Shown here: one piece after another, positions 12,438-18,724 of the stretch | Numbering within the stretch: the first letter of the stretch is position 1 | How the letters are laid out: the number at the start of each line of letters is the position of its first letter | DNA from: a virus | IMG/VR virus record: IMGVR_UViG_3300044970_000512 | Coordinates: 1-21,050 of that record | Direction: 5' to 3' (one strand) | DNA length: 21,050 nucleotides | Program-made: the position numbers and the translations under genes | The notes under the pieces: model-generated | Databases searched by the model: none | What the model saw: the letters and a program-made list of their open reading frames with translations, nothing else | What the model was told of the DNA's origin: nothing

Positions 12438-13475
12438 ATGAAAACAAAATCACTACAAAATTATGGTGGCAGTGTTGGTGTTGAAGTTTATGACATTGAT
12501 TGGAATTGTGAGGAAGAGTTGTTGGAACTTGGGAGGATATGTGCCTCCCAGTGTATTGTTTTCTTGAATGAAAATCTCTCGATAGAAACCCTATTTGATG
12601 TGATGGGAAAATGGGGAGACCCAAGTAGGGCTTTTACTCATGAATACATCTGCGATAAGAAACTTACAGGCAGACATTGGAGAGAAATCCTTGCTAACCT
12701 GGGATACATTAGTAATGCAGCTGGAAACCATTTAAGTCAAGCAGTTGCATACGTCAGTTACAAACAAGAAGAAAAAGGTCGCCCTGCGGGTATGTTCCAA
12801 AATGGAGAATTGAACTGGCATTGTGATCAGTGTGCTCTAGAAGATGGTCAACGAGTAATCGGACTTAAGAGTGTAAGTGATACTGAAAATAGCCAAACTC
12901 AATTCCTATGTACTCACGATGCCTATGAATCTCTCAGTTCAGACATGCAGAGCATGGTCAAAGAATTGGTGGTAAAGAATAAGTGGTTTGACAATGTAAT
13001 GGCCCCTGTCCTGAATGACATTCAGGCAGATCTGTTACGTTACAATATGGTCCCTCTTGACGGAATGGAAACTTCCCTCTATACTGAGACCGCATCCGGA
13101 TTACCTGGAATGAAGATTCCCAACTGTTCTTTTGATGGTTTTGTTGGTATGTCAAGAGAAGAAAGTGATAGGGTGATGGATGAGATTAAAAAGGTTGTTT
13201 TCCAAGACAAGTATGTTTATACTCAGGATTGGAATGATGGCCAGGTTGTTTTCATGGATCAAGAAATCACCCTACACAAGAGACCAACGAACATTGAATC
13301 CGGAAACAAAAGGACAATGGCTAGGTCAATATTCTATGTCAACAAACTGTATGACACTGAGAAAGCTCAAAGAGTTACAAAGGTTCGGTATAACGGATCT
13401 TTCTATGACATAGAAGATTTTATTAAACTTGTTGATGAAGATCGCAAACAAAGGTATTACGCATCCACAAACTAA
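12438..13475 (+). CDS. TauD/TfdA-type 2-oxoglutarate/Fe(II) dioxygenase (345 aa)
   Basis: The facial triad can be read directly: H128-x-D130 in NWHCDQCALEDG and the distal His280 in VVFMDQEITLHKRP. Arg296 in NKRTMARSIFY follows at the position used to hold 2-oxoglutarate. The length (345 aa) and order fit the TauD/TfdA family, which hydroxylates small organic acids, sulfonates or bound amino acids with release of CO2 and succinate. Such oxygenases recur in cyanophage genomes as auxiliary genes. The substrate cannot be inferred. The neighbour downstream starts 15 nt after the stop and may be co-expressed. Confidence 0.85.
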   Translation: MKTKSLQNYGGSVGVEVYDIDWNCEEELLELGRICASQCIVFLNENLSIETLFDVMGKWGDPSRAFTHEYICDKKLTGRHWREILANLGYISNAAGNHLSQAVAYVSYKQEEKGRPAGMFQNGELNWHCDQCALEDGQRVIGLKSVSDTENSQTQFLCTHDAYESLSSDMQSMVKELVVKNKWFDNVMAPVLNDIQADLLRYNMVPLDGMETSLYTETASGLPGMKIPNCSFDGFVGMSREESDRVMDEIKKVVFQDKYVYTQDWNDGQVVFMDQEITLHKRPTNIESGNKRTMARSIFYVNKLYDTEKAQRVTKVRYNGSFYDIEDFIKLVDEDRKQRYYASTN

Positions 13476-13489
13476 TTCAAACTAACATT

Positions 13490-14041
13490 ATGGAAAAGTG
13501 GGAAGTTTACGCTGAAGGAACCTTCAACAACATGAGGGGGAACATTCACAACTGGAACCGATCATTTGATGACAAACGAAAGATCTCCCGTGACTTTTAC
13601 TACGGGGTATTTGATGCAGGCAATCCTAACCCGTTGGGGTTGATTAGTGAACAGGCTTTGGAGAACCAACTCACAAAGAAATACAGGCTAAACACTTGGG
13701 ATCACTATCACTCCCCCCAATTTGTGGGTAGGATGATTGCAGAGAATCCAGACAAGTATCTGGAGGATTATGAGGCGTTCAAGGAGATCTTTCTGGTCTG
13801 CACACAACAAATCTGTGTGACTAAAAAGGAGAACGAGAACCTCTCTTTTCTCACTGCACCCGATAAGGAAGATTACAAGGTTCTTGTACCTACCAATCTC
13901 AAATACAATCATCTCGGTATCAAATTGTATCAGAGAGAAGAGGGTAAAGTAAGGTGGAAACATTCTTATCCCGTTGACACCAACATCCTTGACATTCCTG
14001 AAGATCTGTTAGAATATGAAAAGAGGTATCTAGTCGCATGA
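13490..14041 (+). CDS. Hypothetical protein of unknown family (183 aa)
   Basis: The ATG at 13490 lies 15 nt after the oxygenase stop, and the stop overlaps the next ATG. The protein (MEKWEVYAEGTFNNMRGNIH) has the His/Asp-rich segment TWDHYHSPQFVGRMI (about 69-83), then a helix PDKYLEDYEAFKEIFLVC and a region rich in Lys/Asn. DHYHSP might be a metal site, but one motif alone is not enough to call an HNH nuclease. The close spacing to the oxygenase suggests shared expression and perhaps that it acts on, or presents, the same substrate (inference). Confidence 0.78.
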   Translation: MEKWEVYAEGTFNNMRGNIHNWNRSFDDKRKISRDFYYGVFDAGNPNPLGLISEQALENQLTKKYRLNTWDHYHSPQFVGRMIAENPDKYLEDYEAFKEIFLVCTQQICVTKKENENLSFLTAPDKEDYKVLVPTNLKYNHLGIKLYQREEGKVRWKHSYPVDTNILDIPEDLLEYEKRYLVA

Positions 14042-14427
14042 ACTTTCCAAACACAAGTATCCTAGACCCTGATAATGGGCCCACAGGATTCACCACACCC
14101 GACTTCCAGTTTGCTGCTATTCCCTTTGGAAATCAGTACATGATTATCGCAGAGGGTCAACAGATTGAAGTAGTTGATACTCGACAGCTTGCAGAGATTC
14201 GGCTTGAACAATTAAAAAACTCGCATCGGGTTCGCAAGACAGGTAGTAAGACACCTGTGAGCCAGAAATCGCAAAAAAAGGCGAAACCGTCTAGTGGCCG
14301 CAAGGGTTCTCAGGGGTCAAAACCCAAGGCCACCAAGGGTTCCACCACAAAACCCAAATCCAAGAGTGTGCCAGTCAAGAAACCGCACACCCTTCACCCG
14401 AATCCGCTCATGGATGCACTATCTTAG
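14038..14427 (+). CDS. Protein with basic histone-H1-like tail (129 aa)
   Basis: The start overlaps the upstream TGA (ATGA). Residues 1-65 are a compact-looking domain (FQFAAIPFGNQYMIIAEGQQ, then VVDTRQLAEIRLEQLK). Residues about 66-120 are low-complexity Lys/Ser/Thr/Pro/Gly (SQKSQKKAKPSSGRKG, KPKATKGSTTKPKSK), like the disordered DNA-binding tail of linker histones. It may bind nucleic acid through charge. The last 20 codons contain the promoter palindrome and -10 box of the next gene, so amino acid choice in the tail is constrained by an operator. Family is not recognised. Confidence 0.78.
   Translation: MNFPNTSILDPDNGPTGFTTPDFQFAAIPFGNQYMIIAEGQQIEVVDTRQLAEIRLEQLKNSHRVRKTGSKTPVSQKSQKKAKPSSGRKGSQGSKPKATKGSTTKPKSKSVPVKKPHTLHPNPLMDALS
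14368..14425 (+). promoter_or_regulatory. Early promoter with upstream palindrome (copy 3), inside a coding region
   Basis: GTGCCAGT at 14368 and CCGCACAC ending at 14390 form the palindrome (outer arms GTGTGC / GCACAC perfect). The -10 TATCTT is at 14420-14425, 52 nt from the palindrome start, followed by AGCTTTGTTAGAGA. The -35 position (CCCGAA) is not consensus. The whole unit lies in the 3' part of the upstream gene and drives the ATG at 14445. Confidence 0.68.
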
Positions 14428-14444
14428 CTTTGTTAGAGATCATT

Positions 14445-14657
14445 ATGACTACTAAAACAAAACGGGTTTCCGTTATTCCCCTGTCCAGTAAAGCTAAGAA
14501 TCGCTTTGCTAACATCATGGATAACTTTCACACCTGTACTGTTGAACAGGAGAAAGTGATTGATGGTGTTGAACATTTCTTTCTCGTTTCCATGAACAAA
14601 ATGTACTGTTTCTGGGTTCCGAAGAAAGGTAACGAACACTGGAAGATTGAGAAGTGA
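14445..14657 (+). CDS. Hypothetical small protein (70 aa)
   Basis: I start at the ATG at 14445 (MTTKTKRVSVIPLSSKAKNR), about 13 nt after the predicted transcription start; an in-frame TTG at 14430 would be nearly leaderless. The sequence (FANIMDNFHTCTVEQEKVID, then FFLVSMNKMYCFWVPKKGNE) suggests a small alpha/beta domain with two close aromatic strands. The pattern S-K-A-K-N-R-F-x-N-x-M looks familiar from small cyanophage proteins of unknown function. The stop overlaps the next GTG. Confidence 0.75.
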   Translation: MTTKTKRVSVIPLSSKAKNRFANIMDNFHTCTVEQEKVIDGVEHFFLVSMNKMYCFWVPKKGNEHWKIEK

Positions 14658-14938
14658 CAGTTGAATTATTCCACAAAGCTCCAGATGGTTATTCTTACGA
14701 ACAAGAAAAGGATTTTAAGCGTAATGTTACTGCTATCTGGTTGCGTCATCACAAACAGTATGATTACAACCTCGGGAAACCAGTCAAAACCATCTGGGGC
14801 TTTTACAATACAAAGACAAGGCAATTTCATGCCCCAGTTAATAGTAAGACAGTGGGAAGTGTAGTTGACATTCAACACACTACACCCTATACTGCTATGC
14901 CACTTAAAGTCAACCCACTTGAGGCTGCATTTGAATGA
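14654..14938 (+). CDS. Hypothetical protein, GTG start (94 aa)
   Basis: The GTG at 14654 overlaps the preceding TGA (GTGA) and there is no better ATG nearby, so a GTG start is likely. The protein (MTVELFHKAPDGYSYEQEKD) has a central stretch AIWLRHHKQYDYNLG, then VKTIWGFYNTKTRQFHAPVN, typical of a small beta-rich fold, and a tail TPYTAMPLKVNPLEAAFE. It has no catalytic motif. It overlaps the next ATG (ATGA). Confidence 0.72.
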   Translation: MTVELFHKAPDGYSYEQEKDFKRNVTAIWLRHHKQYDYNLGKPVKTIWGFYNTKTRQFHAPVNSKTVGSVVDIQHTTPYTAMPLKVNPLEAAFE

Positions 14939-15120
14939 GTCGCAAACACAAACAACTTATCCGCGATCTTGAGAATTATCATGAATCTAGGTGTTCCGAT
15001 CTTGCAATGGAAGGTAGGGACAAAGATGCAATGTCTCTCTATGATGAAATGGTCATAGATGAAAAAGATCCCGAAAATTATCTGTTCATTTCTTATCACC
15101 GTATTCACTTTAATCCCTAA
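14935..15120 (+). CDS. Hypothetical small protein (61 aa)
   Basis: The start is coupled to the preceding stop. The protein begins MSRKHKQLIRDLENYHESRC and continues with acidic stretches (EMVIDEKDPENYLFISY). It looks helical with a short C-terminal strand. No motif can be assigned. The following gene begins 3 nt after its stop. Confidence 0.68.
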   Translation: MSRKHKQLIRDLENYHESRCSDLAMEGRDKDAMSLYDEMVIDEKDPENYLFISYHRIHFNP

Positions 15121-15123
15121 ATC

Positions 15124-15516
15124 ATGAAGTTCAAAGTTGCCTGGAGCTCTCCTCGTCAGGGTATCCAATCCACGACTGTTGATGCACTTGGTCCTATGCA
15201 GGCTCAGGAACAAGTTGAATCAATGTATGCACACATTGATGGGTTTAGGTTTATTTCTACTTCTCCTGTATTTGAGAAAAAAGAAGAACCTGAACAACAA
15301 CAATCTTATAGTTCTGAATCATCTAATAATGATTCGAGTGGAGGTGTTGATAGTTTCAGCACTCTGATTGGTGCTGGATCTTTCTTCATTGCTGCTATTG
15401 CAATTCTCTTTGGATTGTTCACCCTTCCGACTGGAATTGGTGCCATGTTGGTTGGTGGGGGCATTGGTTGGTTGGGATGGAAACTGGCTTGTTTCCTCAG
15501 TGATAGAGGCTGGTGA
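15124..15516 (+). CDS. Small two-helix membrane protein with cytoplasmic domain (130 aa)
   Basis: Residues 1-60 are a soluble beta/alpha unit (KFKVAWSSPRQGIQSTTVDA...), followed by a Ser/Gln/Asn-rich linker (QQQSYSSESSNNDSSGG). Two hydrophobic segments follow: about 80-103 (LIGAGSFFIAAIAILFGLF) and 105-124 (PTGIGAMLVGGGIGWLGWKL), the second being glycine-rich in a way that favours helix packing. It is probably an inner-membrane protein. The stop overlaps the start of the metallopeptidase-like gene, so the two are likely co-translated. Confidence 0.75.
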   Translation: MKFKVAWSSPRQGIQSTTVDALGPMQAQEQVESMYAHIDGFRFISTSPVFEKKEEPEQQQSYSSESSNNDSSGGVDSFSTLIGAGSFFIAAIAILFGLFTLPTGIGAMLVGGGIGWLGWKLACFLSDRGW

Positions 15517-15896
15517 TGGATTACGTTACTCCAACTCATCAGGACATTCTCGATGCAATCCGACAAGCTAACTTCGTAGTATTTGTAAACAATCACAAGG
15601 TTTGCAAAACTCAAAAGTATGATGGCTATGTGATTACGACAAGAAATCACATGAATCAATCGAGAAAAAATGAGTTTGTAATTTGTCCAAGTGTTATTGA
15701 AAAAAACTATGAAGATTGGCAAGGTGAAGTTAATCGCACCATTGCACATGAGGCAGTTCATGTAGCACAAGTATGCAGATTCAAAGATGGTTACATTCGA
15801 CCTCTTGGATTCAGAAAAGACATTGAGAAAGAAGCCTTTGCGATTCAAGACAATCCTAGAGAGGTTCTTCGCATCCTCAAAAAATACTGCCTCTGA
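15516..15896 (+). CDS. Small HExxH metallopeptidase-like protein (126 aa)
   Basis: I use the ATG at 15516, which shares one base with the upstream stop. The zinc motif HEAVH lies at 78-82 (NRTIAHEAVHVAQVC). A second acidic helix, EKEAFAI (104-110), about 24 residues downstream offers a third zinc ligand, Glu106, as in small gluzincins. The length (126 aa) is close to the minimal catalytic unit of such minigluzincin/IrrE-SprT-like peptidases. A host-protein cleavage role, perhaps at the membrane with its coupled partner, is inference. There is no signal peptide. Confidence 0.75.
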   Translation: MDYVTPTHQDILDAIRQANFVVFVNNHKVCKTQKYDGYVITTRNHMNQSRKNEFVICPSVIEKNYEDWQGEVNRTIAHEAVHVAQVCRFKDGYIRPLGFRKDIEKEAFAIQDNPREVLRILKKYCL

Positions 15897-15898
15897 CC

Positions 15899-15927
15899 TT
15901 GACAAATCCAAACAAAACATTTACACT
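15899..15927 (+). promoter_or_regulatory. Sigma70-type early promoter
   Basis: TTGACA (15899-15904), exactly 17 bp, TACACT (15922-15927), followed by AAAGGAG. The predicted start near 15934 gives a leader of about 17 nt to the ATG at 15951. No palindrome is present upstream, so this promoter belongs to the second class. Confidence 0.65.
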
Positions 15928-15950
15928 AAAGGAGTAGTTTAACACTGAAA

Positions 15951-16184
15951 ATGAAGTATCTCTATCTCGTTGATTATTGGGTTCCGTTTCCTTCTTCTGA
16001 ATACGGTGGCGTCGTAAGTGTCATCGCAGAGAATGACAATGAGTGCCACGATGTTCTTCTAGAATGGCGTGATGAGTATGAAAATGCTCATGATTCTCGC
16101 ATCATGGAACGTGTAGTAAATGCACATAAGTTTGCTCTTGTGGATGAAGAACCTTCTCGTGTTGTTGATAGTTTTACAACCTGA
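15951..16184 (+). CDS. Hypothetical small protein (77 aa)
   Basis: This is the first gene behind the TTGACA promoter. The protein (MKYLYLVDYWVPFPSSEYGG, then VVSVIAENDNECHDVLLEWR) reads as two beta strands, a helix and further strands, possibly a ferredoxin-like unit of the kind often seen in small phage proteins. Acidic and aromatic residues dominate. It overlaps the next ATG by one base. The function is unknown. Confidence 0.74.
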   Translation: MKYLYLVDYWVPFPSSEYGGVVSVIAENDNECHDVLLEWRDEYENAHDSRIMERVVNAHKFALVDEEPSRVVDSFTT

Positions 16185-16360
16185 TGGACTTCCTAACGTA
16201 TAAAGAACGAGAATTGATTTATAGATCAGTTCAATACTATAAAGAACATTTCGATTCATCCAACGAAGAACTTAAATGGGACTGCGATGTAGTTTTGGAA
16301 AAGTTTTGTCCATATGTTAATATCAATGGAATTGAACCTGGGTTTAGATCGGATGTGTAA
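16184..16360 (+). CDS. Hypothetical small protein (58 aa)
   Basis: The ATG at 16184 shares a base with the preceding TGA, and the frame runs to a TAA at 16358-16360. The protein (MDFLTYKERELIYRSVQYYK) is a charged helix followed by an acidic segment (FDSSNEELKWDCDVVLEKFC) and a short tail. Its position in the coupled chain is the main support. No motif is recognised. Confidence 0.6.
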   Translation: MDFLTYKERELIYRSVQYYKEHFDSSNEELKWDCDVVLEKFCPYVNINGIEPGFRSDV

Positions 16361-16362
16361 AG

Positions 16363-16485
16363 ATGACTGAAGACCAACTAATTTTGATTGAGTGCCTTGC
16401 TGATGATGAAGAATGGCAAGAATGGGAACAAAAAGCACAACAATACAATGTAACGATTGGTTACTACATCGCTGAGTTCGTGTGA
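16363..16485 (+). CDS. Hypothetical very small acidic protein (40 aa)
   Basis: The ATG at 16363 lies 2 nt after the previous stop, and the TGA at 16483-16485 is embedded in the GTGACAGTT half-site of the next promoter palindrome. The peptide (MTEDQLILIECLADDEEWQE, then WEQKAQQYNVTIGYYIAEFV) is a single acidic helix with a hydrophobic end. Its length is at the limit of confidence; support comes from operon spacing. Confidence 0.55.
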   Translation: MTEDQLILIECLADDEEWQEWEQKAQQYNVTIGYYIAEFV

Positions 16486-16539
16486 CAGTTTGCGAACTGG
16501 TACAGAGGGCCTTTACAGGGCCCTTTTTTCATGTATTAT
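16482..16539 (+). promoter_or_regulatory. Early promoter with upstream palindrome (copy 4), nested with a terminator
   Basis: GTGACAGTT (16482-16490), TGCG, AACTGG (16495-16500) then TAC form the palindrome. The -10 TATTAT lies at 16534-16539, 52 nt from the palindrome start. A near-consensus -35 TTTACA (16512-16517) lies 16 bp upstream of the -10 and covers most of the loop of the terminator hairpin. A start near 16546 would be leaderless for the ATG at 16546. Confidence 0.72.
16507..16529 (+). terminator. Intrinsic terminator
   Basis: GGGCC (16507-16511), loop TTTACAG, GGCCC (16519-16523), then TTTTTT (16524-16529). This is a GC-rich stem followed by six T, the classical Rho-independent form. 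It ends the run 15951-16485 and isolates the downstream gene. Confidence 0.8.
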
Positions 16540-16545
16540 GGCCAC

Positions 16546-17439
16546 ATGAAGAACACTCACCTAGAACATCCCGAAGACGCGATCCTGAACGATGGTCGGG
16601 ATGGTGCAAAGAATGTCCTGCGATTCCTGCGGGAACGCAACAGCAAACTGTCTGTAAAGTATGATGGTGCTCCTGCAATCGTGTGGGGTACTTGTCCTTT
16701 CACGGGTAGATTTTTTGTTGGTACGAAAAGTGTATTCAACAAGAAAAAGATCAAGATCAATTATTCTCACTACGACATTTCTGTCAATCATGATGGGAAT
16801 GTTGCGTCGATTCTGCATGTTTGTTTCGACAATCTCCCTCGCATCAAAGGTATTGTGCAGGGTGATTTCATCGGTTTCGGTGGTAATGACTTCTACAAGC
16901 CTAACACGATTGAATACAACTTCAGTCGTCTTGTGGAAGAGAATGTGATCATTGCTGCACACACTTCCTACACCAGTTCTACTCATCTGAAAGACGCAGT
17001 TGCATCGTTCGGTGTTGATGAGGAACTGCAATCTCCTAATGTTAAGTTCCTGAAAACTGATGCACACTTTACCTCCCGTCGTCGTCGAATTGATCTCCTT
17101 CTTGGTCTTGCAAGTGTGGCTATCAATTTTGTTAAGTTCCCTTCGCAAAAAGAAGGACAAGAACTCAAAGTAGCTGTGAACAAGTGCATCCGCGAACAAC
17201 GCGACATTGCAGAGTCGGGTATGGACAACAACCTGATGATTCTCTACAAACTCATCATTGAGATCAAAGAGCTTCTCATGGAAGGTATCACCTCCGTTGA
17301 GAATGTTCAATGTTACATTGGTGATGAAAAGTGCGATCATGAAGGTTATGTAATGACCAACAAGTTTGGTACTTTCAAACTGGTGAATCGTCGTCAGTTT
17401 TCTTATGCAAACTTTACTCTCAAAAAATCCTGGAGCTGA
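16546..17439 (+). CDS. Ligase/nucleotidyltransferase-fold protein, DUF6267-like (297 aa)
   Basis: I start at the ATG at 16546 (MKNTHLEHPEDAIL) because the -10 box lies over the alternative ATG at 16531. Residues 38-48 (KYDGAPAIVWG) fit motif I K-x-D-G of covalent nucleotidyltransferases, with Lys38 as the candidate AMP/GMP acceptor. GDFIGF (106-111) suits motif III, EGYV (266-269) motif IV, and FKLVNR (277-282) motif V. This order is that of DNA/RNA ligases and capping enzymes. A C-terminal OB domain is absent. I recall similar proteins as DUF6267 in cyanophages. A role in RNA or DNA end repair, or transfer to a protein, is possible but unproved. Confidence 0.75.
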   Translation: MKNTHLEHPEDAILNDGRDGAKNVLRFLRERNSKLSVKYDGAPAIVWGTCPFTGRFFVGTKSVFNKKKIKINYSHYDISVNHDGNVASILHVCFDNLPRIKGIVQGDFIGFGGNDFYKPNTIEYNFSRLVEENVIIAAHTSYTSSTHLKDAVASFGVDEELQSPNVKFLKTDAHFTSRRRRIDLLLGLASVAINFVKFPSQKEGQELKVAVNKCIREQRDIAESGMDNNLMILYKLIIEIKELLMEGITSVENVQCYIGDEKCDHEGYVMTNKFGTFKLVNRRQFSYANFTLKKSWS

Positions 17440-17443
17440 AACA

Positions 17444-17728
17444 ATGAAGTTTTCTGATCTTGAGTTTAATCCTCACCGATTTGAGCATGGTATTCATGCC
17501 AAACATGAGTTTGATAATGGATATGGTGTCAGTGTTTTGCGATTCAACATTACACTTTTGAATGGTGAAGTTGTGCAGGGTTCTTATGGTTCTCTTGAAG
17601 GGCTGTATGAAGTCGCTGTAACCAAAGGTGGAAAGCCTTGTTATGATACTCCTATCGCTGATGGTGTGATCGGTTATTGTGATGAGGCTGATGTTGAAGA
17701 CATTATGGAACAAGTCGCAAAACTTTAG
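17444..17728 (+). CDS. Hypothetical small protein (94 aa)
   Basis: I start at the ATG at 17444, 4 nt after the ligase-like gene; an in-frame ATG at 17405 would lie in the previous gene. GGAG lies upstream at a suitable distance. The protein (MKFSDLEFNPHRFEHGIHAK, then FDNGYGVSVLRFN) has a beta-rich core with Gly-turns and an acidic C-terminus (EADVEDIMEQVAKL). This pattern resembles small cyanophage proteins of unknown function. It is probably co-expressed with the ligase-like gene. Confidence 0.78.
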   Translation: MKFSDLEFNPHRFEHGIHAKHEFDNGYGVSVLRFNITLLNGEVVQGSYGSLEGLYEVAVTKGGKPCYDTPIADGVIGYCDEADVEDIMEQVAKL

Positions 17729-17735
17729 GATCACT

Positions 17736-17792
17736 GTGCCAGTTCCGGAACCGGCCTAGTCCCTTGCCAGAGGTCGCCAGGCAGTGTATTGT
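17736..17792 (+). promoter_or_regulatory. Early promoter with palindrome and consensus-like -35 (copy 5)
   Basis: GTGCCAGTTCCGGAACCGGC starts at 17736. The -35 is TTGCCA (17764-17769), the spacer 17 bp, the -10 TATTGT (17787-17792), followed by AGCCATGTTGAGAGG. It is a hybrid: the palindrome of the first promoter class and the TTGCC -35 of the second. Confidence 0.75.
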
Positions 17793-17814
17793 AGCCATGT
17801 TGAGAGGTTTCCCC

Positions 17815-18048
17815 ATGACCCACACAATCGCAGAACGCACCACGATGTCACAAGGTATGCCGATCACGGTTACCACTGTGAACGGAATGGATCGCGTTGA
17901 GATTAACAACAAACTACATAAGATTGGTGATCAGTTGCTCAAACTGAAAATGCAACAACAGTATTATGTTGAAATGCGAAATGTAATTGATCGTCAGAAC
18001 GAAATGCTTGAGATGGATGATCTTTTTGATGAATTGTTTGGAGGTTAA
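17815..18048 (+). CDS. Hypothetical coiled-coil small protein (77 aa)
   Basis: I use the ATG at 17815 (MTHTIAERTTMSQGMPITVT). The ATG at 17797 (MLRGFP-) is in frame but coincides with the expected transcription start. A short beta unit (MPITVTTVNGMDRVEINNKL) precedes a long helix (KIGDQLLKLKMQQQYYVEMR, then NVIDRQNEMLEMDDLFDELF) likely to form a coiled coil. GGAGG near its 3' end serves as Shine-Dalgarno for the next gene. No function is assigned. Confidence 0.74.
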   Translation: MTHTIAERTTMSQGMPITVTTVNGMDRVEINNKLHKIGDQLLKLKMQQQYYVEMRNVIDRQNEMLEMDDLFDELFGG

Positions 18049-18050
18049 TT

Positions 18051-18167
18051 ATGACACCGAACTGGCAACATAACTCTGGTAAGAATAAACAAACCAAGGG
18101 AATGTGTAAGGGTAAAGTTAAAGCCCGCAAACAAGCTCTCCAACACCTGAAACTCAAACTTAAATGA
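18051..18167 (+). CDS. Very small basic protein (38 aa)
   Basis: The ATG at 18051 is preceded by GGAGGTTAATT, the same leader used by the gene at 19441. The peptide (MTPNWQHNSGKNKQTKGMCK, then GKVKARKQALQHLKLKLK) contains many Lys/Arg and almost no acidic residues, so it probably binds nucleic acid or an acidic partner. The strong Shine-Dalgarno and the 4-nt overlap with the next gene support expression. Confidence 0.65.
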   Translation: MTPNWQHNSGKNKQTKGMCKGKVKARKQALQHLKLKLK

Positions 18168-18409
18168 CCCGTACTCTCTCTGAACTTCGTCAAGCTATTG
18201 ATCGCATGATTCAACAGCAAGGTGAAACTGCCCCTGTCGCTGCATGGATCTATACGAAAGAAGATGTCCTAGATTATCCCGATGAGGTTGAAGTAACTGA
18301 GGAAGTTGCTAATCAAGTGATTGAAAGCCTGGATCAATACGATCACATCTATACGGAAATCTTTGATCTAATTGATGAAGAACTCCGTCAAATGAACGTC
18401 CTTAACTAA
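18164..18409 (+). CDS. Hypothetical acidic helical protein (81 aa)
   Basis: The ATG overlaps the upstream TGA (ATGA). The protein (MTRTLSELRQAIDRMIQQQG, then YTKEDVLDYPDEVEVTEEVA) is rich in Glu/Asp, with helices at both ends (VIESLDQYDHIYTEIFDLID). It follows a strongly basic 38-aa protein in the same transcript, so the two could bind one another; this is only suggested by charge. No known family is identified. Confidence 0.74.
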   Translation: MTRTLSELRQAIDRMIQQQGETAPVAAWIYTKEDVLDYPDEVEVTEEVANQVIESLDQYDHIYTEIFDLIDEELRQMNVLN

Positions 18410-18419
18410 ACACACTATC

Positions 18420-18635
18420 ATGGCAAAACGTTACACTAAGTTTGATCTGACTGCAAAACAACTGATTGCTCTTGTTCTTTTGATCATTCTTCTAGCTGGT
18501 GGTATCATTGCCTTCCAAGCCTGGTTGCTCGGTATTGTTCTGGGTTGGTTCGGAGTGACTCTGGCATTCTGGCAAAATGTTGTGATTGTGTTGCTCATTG
18601 GTATGTTATTCGGTGGTTCTCGGAGCAGCAAATGA
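18420..18635 (+). CDS. Small two-helix membrane protein (71 aa)
   Basis: Two hydrophobic segments are visible: about 13-33 (LIALVLLIILLAGGIIAFQA) and about 35-65 (LLGIVLGWFGVTLAFW, then NVVIVLLIGMLFGG). The basic N-terminus (MAKRYTKFDLTAK) and the basic end (SRSSK) both favour the cytoplasmic side. This suits an inner-membrane hairpin. Timing or lysis functions are possible for small phage membrane proteins, but there is no holin signature beyond the topology. Confidence 0.75.
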   Translation: MAKRYTKFDLTAKQLIALVLLIILLAGGIIAFQAWLLGIVLGWFGVTLAFWQNVVIVLLIGMLFGGSRSSK

Positions 18636-18641
18636 TCTAGT

Positions 18642-18699
18642 GTGCCAGTTGGTGGACTGGACACCAGATCCGCCACTGGGGGCTCAGATCAGGTATCTT
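18642..18699 (+). promoter_or_regulatory. Early promoter with upstream palindrome (copy 6)
   Basis: GTGCCAGTT at 18642 and ACTGGACAC ending at 18664 form the palindrome. The -10 TATCTT lies at 18694-18699, exactly 52 nt from the palindrome start, followed by GGCCATGTTGAGAGG. The -35 position reads CGCCAC. The surrounding ATCCGCCACTGGGGGCTCAG resembles sequence before the promoter at 20070. Confidence 0.75.
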
Positions 18700-18724
18700 G
18701 GCCATGTTGAGAGGAATCCACCCC

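Noticed and set aside
14654-14662. GTGACAGTT, identical to a palindrome half-site
   Set aside because: No complementary half follows and no -10 box lies 52 nt downstream, so it is only the coupled GTG start of the 94-aa gene.
15306-15920. Antisense ORF (204 codons) over the membrane protein and metallopeptidase
   Set aside because: It spans two + strand genes with clear features (membrane helices, HEAVH) and has no plausible domain of its own.
16561-17340. Long antisense ORF (259 codons) opposite the ligase-like gene
   Set aside because: The + strand protein has conserved nucleotidyltransferase motifs. The antisense frame lacks motifs and every other gene in the window is on the + strand.
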